NCBI GenBank assembly: GCA_026225945.1
Contig: JAMJFZ010001074.1
Location: 1,511,501-1,575,500 of the forward strand
Origin: Cricetomys ansorgei
Taxonomy: Eukaryota > Chordata > Mammalia > Rodentia > Nesomyidae
Direction of reading: 5' to 3'
DNA: 64,000 bases
Part shown: positions 57,038-64,000 of the stretch, in pieces
Layout of the letters: every line of letters begins with the position of its first letter
Position numbering within the stretch: the first letter of the stretch is position 1
The notes under the pieces: model-generated
Seen by the model: the letters and a program-made list of their open reading frames with translations, nothing else
Told to the model about the DNA's origin: nothing
The model's database searches: none
Program-made: the position numbers and the translations under genes

Positions 57038-57699
57038 GTGAGTTCGCAGTGAACAATAAGCTCCGAGTCCACGCTCTGGGAAAGAGACCGGAAGCCTTTT
57101 CCATCTAAAGAGCAGTAGAGACGGCTGCTGTGGCCCACAGAGGACAGTGGGTGCTTGTGTCCTTGGGTTTTATTTTCAGTCCGTGGGAACATAAGCTCAC
57201 CGTAGTCTGACAAGAGAGACCCAGTAGTCTTTATTGTTGCTATACTAATATTTTATGACTAATGATGCTTGGTAGAGCCATTTTTAAAGAAATTCCTCCT
57301 TGGAATTTGCCCTTCTCATCTAGTCTTTCCGCACTAGATAGGTAAGGGTTAGTTGTTTTGATTTGATCATCTTCACTTTTTTTTTCCTGAATTTTTAATA
57401 TTCTATGTATTTTTCTCTAGGCTTGTATTTTTTTTTAATTGAATGACCTTTCATGCACCCTCATCTAGACATAGCAAATATTAAATTTTTGCTTCATTTG
57501 GCTTATATCTCTAGTGTATGTATATATTACATCTATATGAAAATACATGTAAATACATATTTTGTTTCTGAGTGATTTGGAACTTTTAGATATCATAATA
57601 TTTCTAAATATTATGCATCCATCATCCAAAAATAGCACCTTGCCAAGGAATTTTAACAATATTATTACATCTAGGAAAAGTTAATTTTAATATAAGAAT

Positions 57700-57775
57700 A
57701 TGTTTGATGCATGCACGTGGTGCACATACATACATGCAAATACTCACACACATAAAGGAAAAATAAATCTTTTGG
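57700..57775 (+). mobile_element. B2/B3 SINE tail fragment
   Basis: Tgcacatacatacatgcaaa, tactcacacacataaaggaa, aaataaatcttttgg resemble the 3' end of B2/B3 in sense orientation. Confidence 0.55.
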
Positions 57776-58467
57776 AAAAATGAATACATTTGTGTTTCCC
57801 TGGTGCTCCCTGCCCTGGTGTTTAAAGGACAGATGGAATTAACTCTTTCACGTTGCATTTGATCATGCTTCTTTACTCAGAGTTAACCTAGAATAATCTG
57901 CCATGTTTTCATTCTTGTGATACAGGGTTTCCTTTGGAAGAGTCCTTGTCCTTGTCTTAAAGAATGGCCCATATTTGTGGGTTGATTGACAGCCATCTGT
58001 TCGTATTGACAATGTTAGGCACTGGTGTGCTGCTGTGTGTCAGCTCTTGGAGAAAACATTAGTGTTTGTGGGTTGCTGTTTCCTTCATTGTAAACACTTC
58101 CAGCCCAGCTCATTTCCACCTACTCTGCTCTGGAGTTGGAAGGAGACGTGCACCATCGACTTCCATGCGACTGTGGGACTTCATATGTAGTTACTCACTT
58201 CTCCTTTTGTGAGCCCATTGGCGTTGAATAGCTTTATTGCATACAATTGCACACATGTAAGAAGCCAGCTTTCCACAGCAAGAGGGAGGCTTGGTGCGCA
58301 GGTTGGACTGGGCCATCATATACTCGAATGTGACCTGTCAGGCTCGAGAGCACACAGGCATGCCTTTGAACAGAAAGCTATTAGTCTCCCTGTCTAAAAC
58401 TTAAATTGTAAAGGTTCAGTGAGAGTGGTGGGAGTTTATTATGAATGCATTTAAAGTAATCCACCTG

Positions 58468-58626
58468 AGCTTGCGGGTGGTGGCGCACACCTTTAATCCC
58501 AGCGCTTGGGAGGCAAAGGCAGGCGGATCTCCGTGAGTTCGAGGCCAGCCTGGTCTACAGAGTGAGTTCCAGGACAGCCAGAGTGACAACAGAGAAACCC
58601 TGTCTCGAAAAACAAAAACAAAACAA
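58468..58626 (+). mobile_element. B1 SINE, full length, young-looking
   Basis: Gcgggtggtggcgcacacct, ttaatcccagcgcttgggag, gcaggcggatctccgtgagt, tcgaggccagcctggtctac, agagtgagttccaggacagc, gagaaaccctgtctcgaaaa and an aacaaaaacaaaac tail. The best-preserved B1 here. Confidence 0.98.
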
Positions 58627-58689
58627 TGAAAGAAAAATTGACTAAAATGTATTGAGAGCATTTATAATTAGAGCCCCACCTGAGGACAT

Positions 58690-58711
58690 CATTGATTAAA
58701 AGTAATCAATG
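58690..58711. promoter_or_regulatory. Palindromic homeodomain-type motif
   Basis: Perfect inverted repeat CATTGATTA-AAAG-TAATCAATG, followed at once by attaatg so that TGATTAAT also occurs. ATTGATTA/TGATTAAT resembles PBX-HOX-type or HNF1-like half sites. Occupancy or function is inference only. Confidence 0.35.
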
Positions 58712-59271
58712 ATTAATGTAACAACACATTCTCTACTGAGGTGCCAGATGGTGTGAATTTGATGCCATAAAGAGATAATTAACCTCAACGAACCTGACAT
58801 CAGAGGATTGGATACCAGCCACCCCAGTGTATTTATCTCTTAACTGAGGTTCTGTTGTGTATTAGTCATGTTAATATCGCTTTTGATCAAAATGTTGCAA
58901 AAAAACAAAAAACAAGGCAGTGAACACTGCTGGGAATGAAATCCTTTCTCACAATGTGTCTCTTGTGTTGTAGTATATGAACTGTGAAAGTGAATGCTTT
59001 TCTTACTTGTAAATTCTTTAAGAGTTAAATTACATTATCTCCCGTAGAGTAGTTGACTTATATTAGAAATGCATTCTCAAATAAGGTAAAATGTTTTCCA
59101 TTCTTATTAACCACCTAAGTCGTTGAGCACCATTTGATAGTCAACTTCCGGTTATCATAACAGCTATAGTACCAGTGCCCTCACTGCTTCCCGTGGGCCC
59201 AGTGACACAGTGATGGCGTTGCATCTTGTTGTGACATGAAGTCATCTTCCCAAATGCTACTTATTCATGGG

Positions 59272-59425
59272 TTTTTTTTTTGTTTTGTTTTTGTTTTGTT
59301 TTGTTTTTGTTTTTTTCCTTTTCTTTTGAGATAGCCTTAAACTTAACCATACTGCTGAGGCTGATCTTAAAACTCCTGATCCTCCTGCCTCCACCTCCCA
59401 AGTAGTGGGTAAAGAAGCATGCATG
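59272..59425 (-). mobile_element. Diverged B1-like SINE, antisense, with long (GTTTT)n tail
   Basis: T-rich tail (ttttgttttgtttttgtttt), then ttttgagatagccttaaact, tgaggctgatcttaaaactc, gatcctcctgcctccacctc, ccaagtagtgggtaaagaag. Complemented old B1 (PB1-like). Confidence 0.75.
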
Positions 59426-59551
59426 GGGAAGCCGATCCTCCTGAGTGGTTCTTGAAGCTGTGGAAGGAGCAGACTGAAACTGTGTTCTACATTGAAATTT
59501 CTATCCTGAAGTGAAATGATGTCACAGTCAGATGAAATGGGAATACAGCAC

Positions 59552-59553
<2 letters not shown>

Positions 59554-59597
<44 letters not shown>
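59554..59597. repeat. (AT)22 microsatellite
   Basis: 44 bp of uninterrupted AT, 237 bp upstream of exon 18. Confidence 0.98.
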
Positions 59598-59600
<3 letters not shown>

Positions 59601-59834
59601 CAGCATCATACAGAAGCTGTTTTAGGTTTTATGTAATTGTCTCAGAGTGGATGAAGACTCAGTAGCCAGTTATTTTATCATGAAAGGTAGTTCAATGTAC
59701 TGTCCTTCTTCCTTACTTGTTAGATGTATCTGCTTTTTTAGTTCGAGCTTAATGCTGCTAATAAATGGATAGCTTGTTGCACAGCTGTCAGAGGTCAAGA
59801 AACCAGCCTGTTCATCTTGTTGCTGTTTCTGTAG

Positions 59835-59942
59835 GAATTTTGGTGAACATTACCACACTTTGTATAAGGCCGTGAATCACCTAGCAACTGTTGACTGCAT
59901 TTTCTCCCTGGCCAAGGTCGCTAAGCAAGGAAATTATTGCAG
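59835..59942 (+). CDS. Msh3: Msh3 exon 18: lever return helix
   Basis: 108 nt (36 codons); acceptor gtttctgtag, donor CAG|gtaatt. Completes a Glu codon and ends two bases into an Arg codon. Encodes [20 protein letters not shown] and then [30 protein letters not shown] is the MutS V entry motif (family LaxLDxxxSLAxxA) that leads into the ATPase. It has TLYKAVNH where human and mouse, as recalled, have SLCKAV(H/D)H; GNYCR is the mouse form (human GDYCR). Length equals human exon 18 (c.2436-2543 as inferred). Skipping would keep the frame. Confidence 0.98.
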
Positions 59943-60239
59943 GTAATTGTTTCTCATTTCCCATTTATCATGGTTTTAGATAAAATGGGAGTATCTAATT
60001 GATTTTACTATTGCTATTATAAAACATAAAGCTGAATAGCACACACATATGGCTTAATTTGAAGAATAAACTCTTTTCTTCCTTGTTCTAAGACTGTGTC
60101 AAAAGCAGGTGACGGGTACAACTCCAGACACGAATGTTACACTTGAACTTTTAAGTTTATGTGAAGTTTTTAAACAAAGTTTGAGGACTCCTTTTGCTGT
60201 AACTTTCAGTAAAGTTCAGCTTTAACTTGGTAACTTTGT

Positions 60240-60263
60240 AGCTTCATTTTTTAAAATGAAGCT
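60240..60263. repeat. Perfect 24-bp palindrome
   Basis: AGCTTCATTTT-TT-AAAATGAAGCT: 11-bp arms and a 2-nt centre, followed directly by a second tcattttttaaa so that a 15-17 bp direct repeat overlaps it. Confidence 0.9.
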
Positions 60264-62774
60264 TCATTTTTTAAAAATTAGTTACAGAAGCTTGGGTCTG
60301 AGGAAGGGGCTGGGAGGATGGGGCTGGCGGGGGTTTCTGTAAGCTTCCCTATCCTGCTGGGAGCCAGATTCAGGCCACTGTTCCTCACTGGCCTCCGAGC
60401 ATCCCTACATTCTCCTTTTCATAAAGGATGCTAGATCTAACTTTAAATAACTTTAAATAGATGACTATTTAGTCACCTGGCTTAATGTTGAGAACAAAAG
60501 AAAAGCCCAGAAGATGCTGCCTGGCCGCGCCTTGGCCCCAAGTTCTTGGTGGGCAGTCTCGCTATCCTTACTTCTTTCATATCTTGGTTTCTTCTCTGGA
60601 TTGTGTCAATTTTAAAAAATACATATTCAGGTGTCCTGTGACCTCCAGCACATAGAGGGCATTAAAGAAAGGTTGTTTAGTGTACAGTATTTCTTCATTT
60701 GTGAGAGAGAGTTGGAGGAATTGGTTATACAAGTTATGTTCTCTAAACGTAGCATATTATTTAACTTTGCTGCCCATTTGTGATGAATATATGTATACTG
60801 TTGGTCGTAGCAGTCATGTTTAAAATAGATTCTTTGCATCTCAGTTACTACGTAGCTCTTTATCATACCAAAGGGATTCCAAACATACACAGTGTTGCCT
60901 GCTCAGTTACCTACAGAAACCTTACAGCTGAAATGTGTATCCTATTTATCATGTATTACTATGAAAACTTAGAATCTGTAGTCTGATGTGACTTCTCAAA
61001 CGTTTGTGGTGTCAGTAGTTCTTTTATACTAGATTTGTGAAGTGAGCTTTTCCTGATGGAGTCTATGTCTGAATGAAGCAGAGGCCTTTAGTCTGTGCTT
61101 ATGTAAGCTCTTCCTCTTTGAAACCATGTGTGTCGTCCTGTTCCTCTCATCCCTTCTGAAGGCACTTTAAGGTATTTGCTGCTGCTGGAACTACTGTCCT
61201 GAAAAAAGGACATCCAGACAGTTAGACAGTTGGACCCATTGCACTGAGTTAAAATTTTCATCAGTGTGGAATTTCCTTCTCTTACTTTTTAACCTTGTGC
61301 CGTTTCTCTGTACATAAGTAGGCCCAGTTAATTTAACGTCTTTGTCAGTTCAGGTATCTGGAACTCTGGTGGGTCTGCTTGTGTTGTTTGTTTGTTCTCC
61401 TTCCTGGCTGCTTGGTGATTTCAGTCATCGTTTGTAGAAATGGTTTTAAACTGTACCCACTCTGGAGTGGTTTTGCATCTCAGGACACTTTCAGTCTAGC
61501 ATCACCTGTTCCAGATCAGGATGGAGGTGATGGAAAGGGGGCTGCACCTCCTCCCGGCTGTGCTCTGGTGCCCGGGACAGTCTGTGGTATCTCCTATGTG
61601 CTCAGCTTCCTCTGTGCCTTTAGATACCTCTCAGCACTCGATGGTGGCTCTTCACCCGGGGCCTCCTTCCTATGCAGGTCCTGCCTGCTAATGGCAGGTT
61701 AGTTATGGGGTGCCTCCAGAGAGTTGTTTTGTGAACTTCAACCAACTTTTCTGTTTGTCCTGAGGCCAAGGATTGTTCTAGATTATCAAATCCATCAGTA
61801 AGCATTTCAGAGAATATTCCAAATGCTAAAATTTTTCCAAATTATACATTGTGTATTTTATAGTAGGAAAAATCCACTGGGTTTGGAGCAACTACGTAAA
61901 TAATCTTATATACTTTTGACAGTGTATTGCATCAGTCTCTTTGGCAAAAATTAAAGTGTATATAAATAGCCATGAAACAAGAAACTTGCATTTAAACTGC
62001 ATCTTAACTTGTATGTTTCTGGAGGCAGACACATTTTTCTTAAATTTTCCACTTTTTACAATGTTAGTGCCTTTGAGCCACGGTCTTTAATTCAGACTGA
62101 CTACTTGGCTTCACAGTTGCAGTCTTTTCCTTCCCATCGCTGCTAAGATGTTTTCATCCTGTAACCTTTAGGCAATGGTCTTATTCTAGCCCTTTCTGTC
62201 TAATTTGTATTATGTTTGCTTGTTTCACTAACATCATTTATAGTCTGTTCCTCTGGGACAGTTAAAAGAGAAAGCCGCAATTTAAAAATGTATAAATTAC
62301 AGTAAGTACATCTGCTCATGTTCAAACGGTTTGTTCCTCCCAGGAAGCATCTAGGTTTCCTGCGTCCCTCTCACTGCCGTATATTGTCAGCACGCCCTGC
62401 CCATCTCCCTGCTGTAGCTGCTCCGTCCCTGAATATGGTCTCAGGGCTGTGAATTCTCCTTTGCATCTCACCCTCTTGAGGAGCGTTTGTCATTATATAA
62501 TTTAGATAGCAACAGCAAGTCATTGGCAGTTTTAGAGCAGAACAAATCACTCACGATCTGGTTCTACCGCAGAGGAGTCACATCACTGTCACAAAGGTGA
62601 CACACTGATTTCACTTGGTAGAGCACCTAGGATTTTATTTGAAAACTTTCATCTCTTAAATGTTCTTTTATCTTTTTCTCTTATAATAAACTCATAAGCT
62701 GCCTACATAACAACCCTGTCTTTAGAATTATACTCCAAACCACTAAAACTGTTCTTGTCATTTCAAATGTCCCT

Positions 62775-63125
62775 TTGTGCTGTGATAAAACACTAATTAA
62801 AAGCAACTTGGGGAGGAAACGGGTTTACTTATACTTTCGGGTCACCATGTGTCTCTGAGGGAAGTCAGGGTAGGATCTGAAGCAGAGCCCGTGAAGGAAG
62901 GCTGCTTACTGGCTCACTCTCTGGCCCGTGCTCAGCTAAGCTTTCTTATACAGCTCAGAACCCCTGCCTAGGGATGGGGCTGCCCACATGGGCTGGGCCC
63001 TCCCACATCAACCGTCAATCACGTAATCTCTTACAGACATGACCACAGACTAGTCTAATTGAGGCAGTTCTTCAGTTGAGATTCCCTCTTTCCGGGTGAC
63101 TCTAGGCTAGGTCTAGTTAACAATA
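62775..63125 (-). mobile_element. Rodent interspersed repeat (RMER1-like), antisense
   Basis: Ttgtgctgtgataaaacact, agcaacttggggaggaaacg, tctgagggaagtcagggtag, gaaggctgcttactggctca, gctgggccctcccacatcaa, gttgagattccctctttccg, ggtgactctaggctaggtct. Complement of the family at 33670; common in muroids as I recall. Confidence 0.7.
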
Positions 63126-63375
63126 GTACTAAACGAGACACCCTTCCTTCGTGGATAAAAACAATGAGATAGCATCACTCACCCACTGCATTGTCAAAAC
63201 TAGACAACATTAGTGTGTTAATTTTAGTTGAGGGTATGAGAAAACTAGTCAACTTCATATCATGCTGGAAGGAAGGTATGTTACAACTACTTCTCTCTAT
63301 TAAAGTGGAAAGTGTGCATGCCCTGTGACTTGCAAATTCCCTTTCAGGAATTTACTCTAGCTTAGTGAAACAATT

Positions 63376-63377
<2 letters not shown>

Positions 63378-63423
<46 letters not shown>
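63378..63423. repeat. (AC)23 microsatellite
   Basis: 46 bp of uninterrupted AC. Likely polymorphic. Confidence 0.98.
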
Positions 63424-63425
<2 letters not shown>

Positions 63426-63651
63426 AGTGATGTAGGATAGCATTGTTATAACAGAGAAAACCTGGCCATAATCTAAAAGTCTAACATCAGAGAATGATGA
63501 ACTCAGCTAGGTAATGAACTGCCTCAAAAGAATGCTGAAAATCTGATAGAAATGGTCTGGTGTTTGTAGTTTGCCGTAGTGTAAGCATTCATAAGACTTA
63601 AGACTTAATTTCAGGGTTTTTAATGTCTTCTAGAGCACAAAGAAGAATTTA

Positions 63652-63682
63652 CTCTTTTTTTTTTGTTGTTGTTAAAAAAAAT
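63652..63682. repeat. T-rich tract
   Basis: Ttttttttttgttgttgtta then aaaaaaa; simple sequence, possible SINE tail remnant. Confidence 0.7.
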
Positions 63683-64000
63683 TGTCTTTATATTTACCAC
63701 AGATTGGAGCTTCTTATAACTCTGAGAAAGACTTGAAGGTCTTTTGTGATCTGAGTTATCTGAAACATTGTCTTACTGTTTCTGGAACTGTTCCAGCCTT
63801 CTTTATCAGTCACGACAGTATAGTATGAAAGTCCCAAATGGGACAGGGAACGGTGAAACAAAAGCAACAGGGAAAAAATCCCCGTCACACTGTTCTTCTG
63901 CTTTCCTATTGTCTTTCCAGAAGGTATGGAAAGAACACAGGCGCCACCGGTATAATCCGCTTCCAACTTTCACTAGGTACATTCAAGATTTCACTGTTTA

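Larger units (their letters stand above)
57038..59834 (+). other. Msh3: Msh3 intron 17
   Basis: 2797 bp; gtgagt donor, gtttctgtag acceptor. Holds a B2/B3 tail fragment (57700-57775), a full B1 (58468-58626), a homeodomain-type palindrome (58690-58711), a B1-like SINE (59272-59425) and a TA22 tract (59554-59597). About 57850-58460 has nothing I can name. Confidence 0.94.
59943..64000 (+). other. Msh3: Msh3 intron 18 (5' part, truncated by window edge)
   Basis: 4058 bp from a gtaatt donor to the window end. The next coding exon (it would encode the PTxQEExKIxIKNGRHP-type ATPase entry) is not present. Holds a short palindrome (60240-60263), an RMER1-like repeat (62775-63125), a CA23 tract (63378-63423) and a poly-T tract (63652-63682). 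About 60300-62770 and 63690-64000 contain nothing I can name. Confidence 0.93.

Noticed and set aside
63901..63980. Possible exon 19 after ctttccag
   Set aside because: The following bases do not encode the expected KNGRHP-type ATPase entry and quickly meet stops.

Overview
This window is nuclear DNA from a muroid rodent and lies inside one gene, Msh3 (MutS homolog 3, the MSH3 half of the MutS-beta mismatch-repair dimer), read on the + strand. Ten consecutive coding exons are present. From recalled human numbering they are exons 9 to 18, about codons 447-848. They total 1203 nt (401 codons), join in one open frame, and every junction has GT..AG ends. They encode the end of the connector domain, the lever helices and the clamp. 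The mismatch-binding domain (upstream) and the Walker ATPase (downstream) are outside the window, so it opens in intron 8 and closes in intron 18.

The rodent assignment rests on the interspersed repeats: B1, B2/B3, B4 and ID SINEs, URR1-type hAT elements, rodent-type L1 with its characteristic 3' UTR, and a rodent-specific repeat of RMER1 type. The coding residues are MSH3 but differ from recalled mouse Msh3 at many places, so a non-Mus muroid (for example a cricetid such as a hamster, vole or deer mouse) is plausible. I cannot name the species from sequence alone.

Layout: 1-18224 intron 8 (partial), with two minisatellite-like arrays, an AT-rich block with a 27-bp hairpin, an old L1 and many SINEs; 18225-18337 exon 9; 21492-21606 exon 10; 26239-26323 exon 11; 28360-28469 exon 12; then intron 12 (9.5 kb, SINE-rich); 37936-38068 exon 13; intron 13 (10 kb, containing a 5'-truncated antisense L1 of about 4.9 kb); 48105-48292 exon 14; a 593-bp intron; 48886-49054 exon 15; intron 15 (5.5 kb, with several LTR-like segments); 54543-54607 exon 16; 56921-57037 exon 17; 59835-59942 exon 18; intron 18 to the end.

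I found no second protein gene, no structural RNA gene, no CRISPR array and no bacterial-type system. The other open frames are short, lack homology I recognise, and mostly lie in repeats or low-complexity DNA. The best leads in Part 2 are DNA-structure and repeat observations: a long perfect AT hairpin, palindromes with homeodomain-type cores, a G-quadruplex motif, in-frame minisatellites, LTR-like fragments and possible conserved non-coding segments. I did not recognise an undescribed biological system.
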